Assembly (NCBI GenBank): GCA_028290545.1
Contig: JAQGJP010000103.1
Location: forward strand, 1-64,000
From: Rhizobium sp.
GTDB taxonomy: Bacteria > Pseudomonadota > Alphaproteobacteria > Rhizobiales > Rhizobiaceae
Direction of reading: 5' to 3'
Length of the DNA: 64,000 nt
The position numbers and the translations under genes are program-made. This document shows, in pieces, positions 16,819 to 25,691 of this stretch. Under the pieces are notes generated by a model, which was not told where the DNA came from, did not search any database, and worked only from the letters and a program-made list of their open reading frames with translations. Position 1 is the stretch's first letter, and every line of letters starts with the position of its first letter.

Positions 16819-18261
16819 GTGAATACCATTTCCGACATTACGGCCCAGGCCATATATTTCATCGAGCGCATGACCTATGCCGACCTGCCGGAAGAAGCGC
16901 TCGTCATCGGCCGCCGTTGCATGGTCGATACGGTTGGACTCTATCTTGCAGGCAGCCGCGAGCCATCCGTGCGAATCCTTATCGAAGACGCCTTTGCCCA
17001 AGGTGGGCGCGGCGATGCACCGCTGCCAGGTGGTGGCTCGAAAAAAGTGCCGGCGGCGCTGGCCGGACGGGTCTGGGGCACATCGGGGCACGCCCATGAT
17101 TGGGACGATACGCAGGTGTCCCATGATCCGAACCATGTCTATGGCTTGCTGACCCACCCGTCCGTTCCGGCACTGACTGCGGCGTTGATCATTGCCAGCG
17201 AGCTCGGCAATGTGGATGGCCGCGACCTGATGCTGGCTTTTCAGACTGGTTTCGAGGTCGAATGCAAGATTTCCGAATGGATGAACCCACACCACTATCG
17301 CCGCGGACATCACACAAGCGGAACAGTCGGCACGTTCGGTGCCGCGGCTGCCGCCGCCAAGCTCCTAGGCCTCACGGGCGACCGGCTCGCCCATACGCTG
17401 GGCCTTGCGGCGAGCTTTGCCGCCGGTATCCGCGTCAACTTCGGCACGATGACCAAACCGCTGCATGTCGGTCGCGCCTGCGAGAACGGCATCACCGCCG
17501 CAGTCCTTGCTTCGCGCAGTTTCGAAGCAGATCCCGCCGCGCTTGACGGAACCTGGGGCTTCTTCTCCGTCATGGGCGACGGTTTTGATATCTCCAAGGC
17601 TGAGGTCGGTTTTGGAGCGCCGCTCACCATTGTCAAACCGGGTGTGAGCGTTAAGCCCTATCCGTCCGGCATTCTCACGCACCAATCGATGGATGCGATG
17701 CTGCGGCTGGTTTTGGATCATGACCTGAAGGCCGAGGAAGTCGAGCGGATCCGCTTCTTTGCCGGCAAGAATATCATCGAGCCGATCCGCTATCCGATGG
17801 CGCGAAACCATCTGCAGGCAAAGTTTTCGATGCCGGCTTTGCTGGCCATGATCGTGCTGTGCCGCCGTGCCAGCCATCATGAGTTCGAGGACGCTTTCGT
17901 CGCAGGAGAAGCCATGCAGGACCTGCAGGCGCGCACGGACGTCATCAACGATCTCGAAATCGATGCGCTCGGCTACGACAAGATTCGCTCGCGCATCGAG
18001 GTCGTCACCAAAGACGGCCGTACGCTGGTGCAATGGGCCGACGAGCGTTATCGCGGCGGACCTTCCAATCCGCTCAGCGATGGCGAACTCGATGACAAGT
18101 TCCGCATGTGTGCCGAAGGCGTCATCGATGTCGTAGGGCAAAATGAACTGCTGGCGTTGGTACGCGGTATCGATGCGGGCGCCGATATCGGACGCATCAT
18201 ATCGCTGATCAGCAGTGGACATTCTGAAGGCCACGCTACCAAGGAGCTCGCAGCAGGATAA
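16819..18261 (+). CDS. MmgE/PrpD family protein 1
   Basis: A 480-residue protein of the MmgE/PrpD fold. Known members are 2-methylcitrate dehydratase, cis-aconitate decarboxylase and iminodisuccinate epimerase, all acting on polycarboxylates. Family landmarks are HAHDWDDTQ, GFEVECKI, HTSGTVGTFGAAAAAAKL, NFGTMTKPLHVGRACENGI and KPYPSG. It begins with GTG, 20 bp after the GntR gene. The reaction cannot be read from sequence; the transporter next door suggests dehydration or epimerisation of an imported tricarboxylate. It resembles the protein at 31254-32669 more than its operon mate at 21315. Confidence 0.88.
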   Translation: MNTISDITAQAIYFIERMTYADLPEEALVIGRRCMVDTVGLYLAGSREPSVRILIEDAFAQGGRGDAPLPGGGSKKVPAALAGRVWGTSGHAHDWDDTQVSHDPNHVYGLLTHPSVPALTAALIIASELGNVDGRDLMLAFQTGFEVECKISEWMNPHHYRRGHHTSGTVGTFGAAAAAAKLLGLTGDRLAHTLGLAASFAAGIRVNFGTMTKPLHVGRACENGITAAVLASRSFEADPAALDGTWGFFSVMGDGFDISKAEVGFGAPLTIVKPGVSVKPYPSGILTHQSMDAMLRLVLDHDLKAEEVERIRFFAGKNIIEPIRYPMARNHLQAKFSMPALLAMIVLCRRASHHEFEDAFVAGEAMQDLQARTDVINDLEIDALGYDKIRSRIEVVTKDGRTLVQWADERYRGGPSNPLSDGELDDKFRMCAEGVIDVVGQNELLALVRGIDAGADIGRIISLISSGHSEGHATKELAAG

Positions 18262-18319
18262 CCAAGACTGAACTGAACGCCGTTCCGGGAGAAACGGCAC
18301 TTGAAACGGGAGAGAGAAA

Positions 18320-19285
18320 ATGACCTTCATGAAACTGATCGGCAAGGCCGCACTGGGACTTGCCGCCGCCCTTCTATCCGGCCAAATCGCATCGGCCGAG
18401 CCATTGCCCTATCCGGCCAAGGTGGTGACATTGGTCACGCATTCGAGCCCGGGCGGCGGCAGCGACGTCTTCCTGCGCGAAATGTCGAAATATCTGAGCA
18501 AGTATATCGACGCCACCTTTATCATCGAGAATGTTCAAGGAGGCAGCGGAGCCAAGGCCATGGCTCGCGTTGCAACATCCCCGGCGGACGGGAGCGTTTT
18601 TTACGCAACGACACCCACATATATATACACGTCGTTGATGAGCAAGCCGCAAAATACCTATAAGGATCTTGAGCCGCTGGTAAATCTGTTCGCCGACAGC
18701 GAAGTGATCTACACGCGCACGGATGGACCTTACAAGACCCTCATGGAGGTCATCGACCACGCCAAGAAGGAGCGCGGCCGCTGGGGTGCCGCCAATCCCG
18801 CTTCGCTGGAACGGCAGGCGGCGGAGCAGTTGAAGCGCGCCGCTGGTGTCACGCCCGCCATTGTCACCCACGAGGGCGGCGGCGATATGATGCTGAACGT
18901 TCTCAACGGCACACTCGATATCGGTATCGGTGAAATCCAGGAACTGCGCTCTCAGCTCGACGCAGGCAAGATCACCCTGCTGGCCACCTTCAATCCGGAG
19001 CGTATCGCGGAGAAGCCCGACGTTCCGACGGTCAGGGAATTGGGCTTCGACGTGAGCCTGGTAAAGTTTCGCGGTCTGGCCGGTCCGATCGGCATCCCCG
19101 AATCCACGAAGGCAATCTGGGACGAGGCCATGAAGAACCTGCTGGCCGATCCGGACTACCAGAAGGCCTATACCGCCGAAGTGCTGGTGCCACAGTTTAT
19201 CGGGCATAAGGACTATCAGGCCTTCATCAACAACTTTGCCACGACGACGGAAAACTTCCTAAAATCGACTGGCGTCATCAAATAA
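18320..19285 (+). CDS. tctC: tripartite tricarboxylate transporter binding protein (TctC/Bug)
   Basis: A 321-residue periplasmic binding protein with a signal peptide ending SGQIASA at about residue 25. The mature part follows the Bug-family pattern: YPAKVVTLVTHSSPGGGSDVF, ENVQGGSGAKAMARVA, THEGGGDMMLNVLNGTLDIG and EKPDVPTVRELGF. Bug proteins capture citrate-like and other carboxylates through main-chain contacts, so the ligand cannot be predicted. GGGAGAGAG lies just upstream of the ATG. It is the first of a complete tctCBA set. Confidence 0.92.
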   Translation: MTFMKLIGKAALGLAAALLSGQIASAEPLPYPAKVVTLVTHSSPGGGSDVFLREMSKYLSKYIDATFIIENVQGGSGAKAMARVATSPADGSVFYATTPTYIYTSLMSKPQNTYKDLEPLVNLFADSEVIYTRTDGPYKTLMEVIDHAKKERGRWGAANPASLERQAAEQLKRAAGVTPAIVTHEGGGDMMLNVLNGTLDIGIGEIQELRSQLDAGKITLLATFNPERIAEKPDVPTVRELGFDVSLVKFRGLAGPIGIPESTKAIWDEAMKNLLADPDYQKAYTAEVLVPQFIGHKDYQAFINNFATTTENFLKSTGVIK

Positions 19286-19292
19286 TAACGGC

Positions 19293-19319
19293 GTGGGATC
19301 GGGCTATCACCGGTCCCAC
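19293..19319 (+). promoter_or_regulatory. intercistronic stem-loop between tctC and tctB
   Basis: GTGGGATCGG (19293-19302) pairs with CCGGTCCCAC (19310-19319) over 10 bp (one G-U pair) with a 7-nt loop. No T-run follows, so a role in mRNA stability that raises binding-protein expression is more likely than termination. Confidence 0.5.
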
Positions 19320-19345
19320 ACAATTCCTTCACCATGAGGGTTGTT

Positions 19346-19822
19346 ATGAATAGAGATATGATCAGCGGCGTTGTGCTGCTTGCCGTTTCCGGCGCTTATT
19401 ACACATGGTCCAGCGACATTGCAGACAGCACCTTGTCCGATGAGGTCGGTGCCAAGGGCCTGCCGCATGTTCTCTCCGTCATACTCGCCATTCTCGCTGT
19501 GTGCCTGATCGGCCGGGCGCTGCTCACGAGGCGCGCCCGCGCCGTGGCCGCATCCGGCATTGAGGATGAAGGCGACGCCCGTCTATTGCGCGGGGTCGGC
19601 TTCCTGCTGTTCGGGGCGGCTTATGTCTTCCTGCTGCCGTTCATCGGCTACATCGCCGGTGCCGCACTGCTGATCGGAGCCGTCGCGCTCTACGAGGGGG
19701 CTCCGCGTTCCTGGGTGGTTTTCGCGGCAGCCATCGGCGGCGGCGTGTTCTATTGGGCAATCTTCGTGAAGCTGCTTGGTGTCCATCAGCCTGTGGGCTT
19801 GATTTTTCAAGGATTGTTCTGA
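19346..19822 (+). CDS. tctB: tripartite tricarboxylate transporter small membrane subunit (TctB)
   Basis: A 158-residue protein with four hydrophobic segments, the usual size and layout of TctB: ISGVVLLAVSGAYYTW near the start, then LSVILAILAVCLIG, LLFGAAYVFLLPFIGY and VVFAAAIGGGVFYWAIFVKLL. ATG 19346 has GAGGG 5 nt upstream and is preferred to the ATG at 19334. Its stop overlaps the TctA start (TGATG). Confidence 0.88.
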   Translation: MNRDMISGVVLLAVSGAYYTWSSDIADSTLSDEVGAKGLPHVLSVILAILAVCLIGRALLTRRARAVAASGIEDEGDARLLRGVGFLLFGAAYVFLLPFIGYIAGAALLIGAVALYEGAPRSWVVFAAAIGGGVFYWAIFVKLLGVHQPVGLIFQGLF

Positions 19823-21318
19823 TGGCTACTTTCTGGGACATTATCCACCTGCTGACCGAAACGCCCCTTGTTTTCGTCGCCATCGGTGGGTTGACATGGG
19901 GAATTCTCGGCGGTGCGCTGCCGGGCATCTCGGCGTCCATCACCATGGCGCTCGTCCTGCCCTTCACCTATACGATGGATCCGGCTCAGGCGATTGCGCT
20001 GCTGGCCTGTGTCTATATCGGCGCTGAATATGGCGGTTCGATTCCGGCCATCCTCATCAGGACTCCCGGCACCAATTCATCCGCCGCCACTGTCATCGAC
20101 GGTTATGAACTCAACCGTCAGGGCCGCGCCGGCGAGGCGCTCGGCATCTCGCTGATGTCAGGCGTTGTCGGCAGCCTTTTCGGCCTTGCCATGCTGATTC
20201 TGCTGACCGAGCCGCTGTCCTGGCTGGCGCTTGCCTTTACGCCGCCGTCCTATTTCGGTCTCGGGATCCTGGGCCTCAGCGTGATCGCCTCCATGAGCGG
20301 CGGGTCGCTCATCAAGGGCCTGGCGTCCGCAACGATCGGTCTGATGATTGCCACTGTCGGTACGGACCCCATCTCCGGCGTGACACGTTTTACCTTTGAT
20401 ATCCCGGATCTTCTGGGCGGCATCGAACCGGTCCTGGTCATGGTCGGCCTGTTCGCACTCACGGAGCTGATGAGTCAATCAGGCTCATCAACGGTCACGC
20501 ATCTGAATAAATCAGTCAGGATCAAGCTGCCAAGCTTTTCCATGATGAACAAGCTCAAACGCTCGCAGTTCATCGGTTGCGTTCTCGGACTATTCGAAGG
20601 TCTCACTCCGGGGGGCGGAGGATCGATCGCCGCCTTCATGTCTTACAACGAGGCAAAGCGCTGGTCGAAAACCCCCCATCTCTTCGGCAAGGGATCGGAG
20701 GAAGGTGTCGCGGCGCCGGAAGCCGCCAACAATACGGTGGCGAGCACTGCGCTCATCCCGTTGCTGAGTTTCGGAATTCCGAGCTCCAATTCCACTGCCG
20801 TTTTGCTGGGCGGGCTCCTGATGCACGGTCTCATCCCGGGCCCGCGCCTGTTCGAGCAGAACGCCCAGGTGATCGACAGCATCTATGTCGGTTCCTTCAT
20901 CGCTATCATCGCCCAGATCGGTGTCGGCATCATCATTCTGCCGGCCTGTATCTGGCTGGTGAACAGGCCGAGGCCCTATCGCGCCGGATTCATCTTCGCG
21001 CTGATCCTGTCGGGCATCTTTACGTTGAACAACAGCCTGTTCGATCTCGGCATCGCGCTGGTGCTTGGCCTTGTCGGCTATCTGATGCGGCTGACCCGCT
21101 TTCCTGTGCTGCCGATGATCCTCGGCGTCGTGCTCGGTCACATGGTGGAATCGAGCTATCGACGCTCACTCGTCCTGTCGGGCGGCGATCATGTGATCTT
21201 CCTTCAGGATCCGATTGCCGTCGGCCTGCTGTCAATCGCCCTTATCTTCGTTGCCTTCTCGCTTTCCCGCGAATTCCGTGACGCCCGCAAGAGAAAATTA
21301 GAGGAAGCTCTCCCATGA
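19822..21318 (+). CDS. tctA: tripartite tricarboxylate transporter large membrane subunit (TctA)
   Basis: A 498-residue polytopic permease with about 11-12 membrane segments. Family signatures are GALPGISASITMAL, YIGAEYGGSIPAILIRTPGT, EGLTPGGGGSIAAFMSYNEAKR, GSEEGVAAPEAANNTV and PLLSFGIPSSNSTAVLLGGL. It drives carboxylate uptake with TctB and TctC, using the ion gradient. AAGGA lies upstream, and the start overlaps the tctB stop. Its own stop overlaps the next ATG by 4 bp. Confidence 0.95.
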   Translation: MATFWDIIHLLTETPLVFVAIGGLTWGILGGALPGISASITMALVLPFTYTMDPAQAIALLACVYIGAEYGGSIPAILIRTPGTNSSAATVIDGYELNRQGRAGEALGISLMSGVVGSLFGLAMLILLTEPLSWLALAFTPPSYFGLGILGLSVIASMSGGSLIKGLASATIGLMIATVGTDPISGVTRFTFDIPDLLGGIEPVLVMVGLFALTELMSQSGSSTVTHLNKSVRIKLPSFSMMNKLKRSQFIGCVLGLFEGLTPGGGGSIAAFMSYNEAKRWSKTPHLFGKGSEEGVAAPEAANNTVASTALIPLLSFGIPSSNSTAVLLGGLLMHGLIPGPRLFEQNAQVIDSIYVGSFIAIIAQIGVGIIILPACIWLVNRPRPYRAGFIFALILSGIFTLNNSLFDLGIALVLGLVGYLMRLTRFPVLPMILGVVLGHMVESSYRRSLVLSGGDHVIFLQDPIAVGLLSIALIFVAFSLSREFRDARKRKLEEALP

Positions 21319-22685
21319 ATGTTGCCGTTCCGACATCAACCCCCGTCGCGGTCAAGCTGGCGGCCTTTGCCGCCGGGGCCTCCCCTTCGGCAGCGGCGTC
21401 TGCCGTCTGCCGTCGTCTGGTTTTCGACGTCGTCGCGCTCTCGATCGCTGCCCGGCACACGGATTATGTCCGCGCGGCGCTCGCCAGTGCCGTCGACGAG
21501 GGTCCGTGCACAACCTTTGGCCATAACCGGGGCCTAGGGCTCTATGATGCCGCTCTCGTCAACGGAACCGCCGCACATGGCGAGGATTACGACGACACTT
21601 TCGAAGGAGGCCCTATTCACACGGGCGCCGTCATCGTCTCCGCTGTCCTGGCAATCGCCGAGAAGCGCGGCCTCGACGGCCGGGCGGTCATGCGCGGCAT
21701 TGCGGTCGGCGCCGAGCTGATGTGCCGCATGAGTCTTGTGGCGCCGCAGGCAACGCATAAGGCAGGCTTTCATCCGACAGCCATTTTCGGCGCCCCGGCG
21801 GCGGCGGCGGCGGTGTGCGCGGCACTCGGCCTCGATGCGGCAACAACAGGCCGGGCGCTCGGTATTTCCGGAAGCCTCGCTTCCGGGATCATCGAATATC
21901 TGGCCGACGGCAGTTCGACCAAGCGACTTCACGCGGGTGCCGCGGCGCAGGCAGGATTGCGGGCAGCCTTGTTGGCCGAAGCCGGCTTTACAGGGCCATT
22001 GACGGTGTTCGATGGCCTCAACGGCATATACAAGGCTTTCGCGCCTTCCAAGGCCCCGGATTTCGCCCCGTTGCTCGACGGCCTCGGCCAAACCTGGATT
22101 CTGGAGACCCTGGCCTTCAAGCCCTATGCCTGCGGAACGATGACGCAACCGTTCATTGATTGTGCCAAGAAGCTTGCAGCAGCAGGCGTCAAGGCGGAGG
22201 ATATCGTTTCCATCACCTGCAAGGTGGGTGAGGGAACGGTCCATCGCCTGTGGGAGCCACTGGCGGAAAAACATCGGCCGCCGAACGGCTATGCCGGCAA
22301 GTTTTCGACGCCCTTCTGCATGGCGGTCGGATTCTTCGATGATGAGGCGGGTCTTGGCCAATTCACCGATGAACGGGTCAAGGATACGGATGTAAGGACG
22401 CTCGCCGCGAAGATCTCCTATGAGATCGATCCGGACGATCCCTATCCGCGCAATTTCACTGGACATCTCAAGGCGGTGTTGAAGGACGGTTCGACGCACG
22501 AGTTTCACCAGCCGTATATGCGCGGCGGCGCTCACGAACCATTGCCGGATACCGAACTTCTCGCCAAGTTCGAGGCCAACCTCAATTTCGGAGGGCTTTC
22601 CGACGGGGCGATCAAGGATCTGCGTCGGGCACTCGAACAGATCGCGGACGGCGGCGGCGTCGATCTGTCCGCAGCAAGATCGTGA
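21315..22685 (+). CDS. MmgE/PrpD family protein 2
   Basis: A 456-residue MmgE/PrpD protein, more divergent from the other two in the window. Landmarks: GTAAHGEDYDDTFEGGPIHTG, GVELM-like GAELMCRMSLV, HKAGFHPTAIFGAPAAAAAV, STKRLHAGAAAQAG, FKPYACGTMTQPF and YAGKFSTPFCMAV. The EDYDDT motif sits where family members carry active-site Asp and His residues. It is translationally coupled to tctA (ATGA overlap), so the imported compound is its likely substrate or leads to it. The chemistry is unknown. Confidence 0.88.
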   Translation: MNVAVPTSTPVAVKLAAFAAGASPSAAASAVCRRLVFDVVALSIAARHTDYVRAALASAVDEGPCTTFGHNRGLGLYDAALVNGTAAHGEDYDDTFEGGPIHTGAVIVSAVLAIAEKRGLDGRAVMRGIAVGAELMCRMSLVAPQATHKAGFHPTAIFGAPAAAAAVCAALGLDAATTGRALGISGSLASGIIEYLADGSSTKRLHAGAAAQAGLRAALLAEAGFTGPLTVFDGLNGIYKAFAPSKAPDFAPLLDGLGQTWILETLAFKPYACGTMTQPFIDCAKKLAAAGVKAEDIVSITCKVGEGTVHRLWEPLAEKHRPPNGYAGKFSTPFCMAVGFFDDEAGLGQFTDERVKDTDVRTLAAKISYEIDPDDPYPRNFTGHLKAVLKDGSTHEFHQPYMRGGAHEPLPDTELLAKFEANLNFGGLSDGAIKDLRRALEQIADGGGVDLSAARS

Positions 22686-22696
22686 GCGGAGAGATT

Positions 22697-23455
22697 ATGA
22701 ACAATCACGAACTCAAAGGCCATGTAGCGCTGGTGACCGGAGCCTCGCGCAATATTGGTCGCGCCATTGCCCTGTCGCTCGCCGAAGCGGGAGCATCAAT
22801 CGCCATCGTCGCAAGATCGGACCGGGCCGCCGCGGATGCGGTGGCGCGCGAAGTGGAGGCGAAAGGCAGTCCCGCGACGGTCCTGCTTGGCGACGTGTCG
22901 CAGGAGGACGATGCCGCGCGGCTGGTCGGCCAGGTGGTCGAGATCTTCGGGCGCCTCGACATCCTCGTCAACAATGCAGCCGTCCGGCGTGAAGCACCGA
23001 TCGAGACCCTGTCCTTCGCGGACTGGCGCGAGGTCATGGGCGTGACGCTGGATGGAGCGTTCCTGATGAGCCGTGCAGCCATCCCGCATCTGCTGGCGAG
23101 CAGCCAGGGCACGATCGTCAATATCGGCGGACTCACCGCCTATACCGGCGCGCAGCACCGCGCCCATGTCATCTCGGCCAAGGCAGGGTTGGACGGATTG
23201 ACCAAGGCGTTGGCGCACGAACTCAGTCCGCGTGGCGTGACCGTCAACCTGGTCTCCCCCGGCATGATCGATACCAACCGCCATCATCCATCGGCGGGCG
23301 GAGAGCCGGGCCATCACAAGACCACGAATACACTTGTCGGCCGGCGTGGTACGCCCGAGGAAGTGGCGGCGGCCGTGCGCTACCTCGCCAGCGCCAATGC
23401 CCGCTTCACGACCGGCCAGACCCTGCACGTGAATGGAGGAGCATTCCTGCCTTGA
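22697..23455 (+). CDS. short-chain dehydrogenase-like protein with altered catalytic residues
   Basis: A 252-residue Rossmann-fold protein of the SDR family. Cofactor motifs are intact: TGASRNIG near residue 14 and NNAA at 92. The catalytic tetrad is not. The Tyr position of YxxxK is Val158 (HVISAK, with Lys162 kept), the Ser position is Gly145 (NIGGLT), and the Asn position reads Thr117. Ordinary SDR oxidoreduction by Tyr/Ser is therefore unlikely unless His157 or another residue substitutes. ATG 22697 has GGAGAG just upstream; a GTG at 22682 overlaps the preceding stop. It lies in the tct/MmgE operon. Confidence 0.85.
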   Translation: MNNHELKGHVALVTGASRNIGRAIALSLAEAGASIAIVARSDRAAADAVAREVEAKGSPATVLLGDVSQEDDAARLVGQVVEIFGRLDILVNNAAVRREAPIETLSFADWREVMGVTLDGAFLMSRAAIPHLLASSQGTIVNIGGLTAYTGAQHRAHVISAKAGLDGLTKALAHELSPRGVTVNLVSPGMIDTNRHHPSAGGEPGHHKTTNTLVGRRGTPEEVAAAVRYLASANARFTTGQTLHVNGGAFLP

Positions 23456-23567
23456 TAACCTGCAGGGACTCGGCCAGAGATCGGACAATGGCGGCCACAC
23501 CGCCGTTGCCCGAATACGACAGACGAGCAATGCGTTCGAATTTTCAAGCCAGCGATGGACATTTCCG

Positions 23568-24128
23568 ATGTCTTTATCAGAACCTTCCCTTTCGCCCCCA
23601 AGCCCGAGCCTTCCCGCCCTTTTTCTCCTGTGCTTCAAGATTGGCATACTAAGCTTTGGCGGCGGACTTTCGGGATGGATCTACCAGGAATTCGTGCTCC
23701 GCAAACAGTGGATAGACGAGGAGGATTTTTCCAGCAGCCTGGCAATCTCGCAGATGCTGCCCGGCGCCAACGTCGTCAATCTGGTAATCTGCATCGGCGA
23801 ACAATTGCGCGGGCCGCTGGGCGCAATCGCCGGTGTCATCGGCTTTCTGGTCGGCCCGTTCTTTGCCGTCATTGCGCTCTATAAACTGTTCGATTTGCTG
23901 GCCGGTTTTGCCCTGCTGCCGATCATCTCCAACGGCGTCGCGTTTGCAGCCATCGGCCTGATGTTGCTCATGTGCGTTCATGGGGTTCGGCGTGCCATGC
24001 GGTTTCCGCCGTCGGTGATCATCATTGCCGTGACGGCCGTTCTGGTCGGCGTGCTTCAATGGCCGCTGATACCGGTGGTTCTCGCAATTGCTCCGGTCAG
24101 CGTTGCTCTCGCCTGGCGGAGAGGCTGA
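23568..24128 (+). CDS. ChrA-type transporter, N-terminal half subunit
   Basis: About 186 residues forming a single CHR (chromate transporter) domain: LFLLCFKIGILSFGGGLSGWIYQEFV, SLAISQMLPGANVVNLVICIGEQLRG and GFLVGPFFAVIALY. It has five to six membrane segments. Short ChrA proteins work as pairs, and its partner is the next gene. Named family members export chromate, but the location inside a carboxylate operon makes another anion or acid plausible. The ATG at 23568 lacks a clear ribosome-binding site, so the start is uncertain; an open frame extends to 23433. Confidence 0.85.
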   Translation: MSLSEPSLSPPSPSLPALFLLCFKIGILSFGGGLSGWIYQEFVLRKQWIDEEDFSSSLAISQMLPGANVVNLVICIGEQLRGPLGAIAGVIGFLVGPFFAVIALYKLFDLLAGFALLPIISNGVAFAAIGLMLLMCVHGVRRAMRFPPSVIIIAVTAVLVGVLQWPLIPVVLAIAPVSVALAWRRG

Positions 24129-24129
24129 G

Positions 24130-24681
24130 ATGCGCAATGACCTGCTCCTGGGCCTGGCTCTGGTCTTCGTACCCTTTTCACTGACCTCGATCGGCGGTGG
24201 CGGCGCCATCATCGCCGGCATCCAGAACGAAACCGTCAACGTTCACGCCTGGGTCAGTGCGTCCGAATTCATTCATCTCTTCGCTGTCTCAAGAGCCGCC
24301 CCCGGGCCGGGAATGATGCTGGCGACGGTCATCGGCTGGAAGGTGGCCGGCTGGCTCGGTGCTCTGGTGGCTTCGCTGGCACTCTTCGTGCCCTCGTCGT
24401 TGCTGTGTTATGTCGTGTTCAGGCTCACGAACACGCACCGGGAAAAGAAATGGCACCGGGCGATGCGCGAAGGACTGGCGCCGGTCGGCGTCGGCCTGAT
24501 CATTGCCGGCGTGATCTCGCTGTTCCGCGTTGCCGACGGCGGCGTGCTGGCGGTGGTGATCGCCTGTCTTGCCGGCGCAATCCTCTACTGGATTCCGAAA
24601 TTCCCGGTTCTGGGCGTCCTGATCCTCGGCGGCCTGGGTGCGGTCGCCGTCTCGACCTGGCAAAATCCCCTATCTTTTTAG
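24130..24681 (+). CDS. ChrA-type transporter, C-terminal half subunit
   Basis: A 183-residue CHR-domain protein, the second half of a split ChrA pair: FVPFSLTSIGGGGAIIAGIQ, FIHLFAVSRAAPGPGMMLATVIGW and LFVPSSLLCYVV. The two CHR domains are expected to insert in opposite topology. The start is 1 bp after the preceding stop, with GGAGAGG upstream. Its 3' end overlaps the convergent pdxA-like gene by 4 bp, so the two transcription units meet tail to tail with no room for a separate terminator. Confidence 0.88.
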   Translation: MRNDLLLGLALVFVPFSLTSIGGGGAIIAGIQNETVNVHAWVSASEFIHLFAVSRAAPGPGMMLATVIGWKVAGWLGALVASLALFVPSSLLCYVVFRLTNTHREKKWHRAMREGLAPVGVGLIIAGVISLFRVADGGVLAVVIACLAGAILYWIPKFPVLGVLILGGLGAVAVSTWQNPLSF

Positions 24682-25691
24682 GCCTCGGTCCGTTTGAAGC
24701 GGACCAACTGGCTTGCAAGCTTGATGGCGTTTTCGAAGGCGCCGGTATCGGCGACGCCCTTGCCGACAATGTCAAAGGCCGTGCCGTGCGCCGGCGTGGT
24801 GAAGACAGTGTCCAGACCGGCGGTGACCGTCACGCCGCGGTTGAACCCGCGCATCTTCGTGGCGATCTGCCCCTGATCGTGATACATGGCAAGCACGCCG
24901 TCATAGTGGCCGGCGAAGGCCTTGAGGTAGACGGTATCCGACGGGAACGGCCCCTCGCAGTTGAAGCCTTTGGCTGCCATGGCCTGGACGGCCGGCCGGA
25001 TGATCTCGATTTCCTCCATGCCGAACAGGCCGTTTTCGCCAGCATGCGGGTTGAGCGCGGCGACGGCCAGCCGAGGCTGATCGATACCGGCCTTGCGCAT
25101 CATCGTCGTTGCCAGAATGATGGCGTTCTCGATCGCCGGGCCGTTAATCTGTTCCACGGCTTGCCGCAGCGAGACATGCGAGGTGACGCGCGACATCCAC
25201 TGATTGTCGAGCACGTTCATCTCGCTGAAATAGCCGCGATGGCTGAGCAGATGCGCAAACATCTTGTGCTCATCGGGAAAGTGCCAGCCGCCATCATACA
25301 TCGCCCGCTTGTTGAGCGGCGCGAAGGACACGGCATCGACCTCCCCCGCCTTGGCGAAATCGATCGCCCGCGACAGGGTTTCGCCGGTCACCCGCCCGGA
25401 CTCAGCGCTGCCGACGCCGGGCGGATAAAGCGCGGGATCGGTATTGTTCAGATCGACGATTGGTATGCTTCCGTCCGACCAATCGATGGCGGCTGGGCTA
25501 TCATAACGCCGGCAGGCAAAGGAGACGCCGGCCTGGCGCATGCCCAGCTCGAGCACCCTGATGTCGCCGATCACGACGATGCGGGCGGTGTCGGCCATCC
25601 GGCCGTCGTGGAGAATGCGGGCCGTCTGTTCCGGCCCGATGCCGGTGCAATCACCGGGGGTGAGGGCGATGACGGGAAGTGCTGTGGTCAT
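24678..25691 (-). CDS. pdxA: PdxA-family dehydrogenase (PdxA2-like)
   Basis: A 337-residue metal-dependent NAD-linked dehydrogenase of the PdxA family. Metal ligands are recognisable in SHVSLRQAVE, LNPHAGENGLFG and MYHDQGQIATKM; further landmarks are LTPGDCTGIGPE, SFAPLNKRAM and TPAHGTAFDIVG. PdxA oxidises 4-phosphohydroxythreonine in vitamin B6 synthesis. Paralogues (PdxA2) serve catabolism of four-carbon sugar acids after a DUF1537 kinase. No DUF1537 gene is visible here. The context of tartrate-type dehydrogenases argues for a catabolic role. It overlaps the next gene upstream in ATGA. Confidence 0.85.
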   Translation of the reverse strand: MTTALPVIALTPGDCTGIGPEQTARILHDGRMADTARIVVIGDIRVLELGMRQAGVSFACRRYDSPAAIDWSDGSIPIVDLNNTDPALYPPGVGSAESGRVTGETLSRAIDFAKAGEVDAVSFAPLNKRAMYDGGWHFPDEHKMFAHLLSHRGYFSEMNVLDNQWMSRVTSHVSLRQAVEQINGPAIENAIILATTMMRKAGIDQPRLAVAALNPHAGENGLFGMEEIEIIRPAVQAMAAKGFNCEGPFPSDTVYLKAFAGHYDGVLAMYHDQGQIATKMRGFNRGVTVTAGLDTVFTTPAHGTAFDIVGKGVADTGAFENAIKLASQLVRFKRTEA

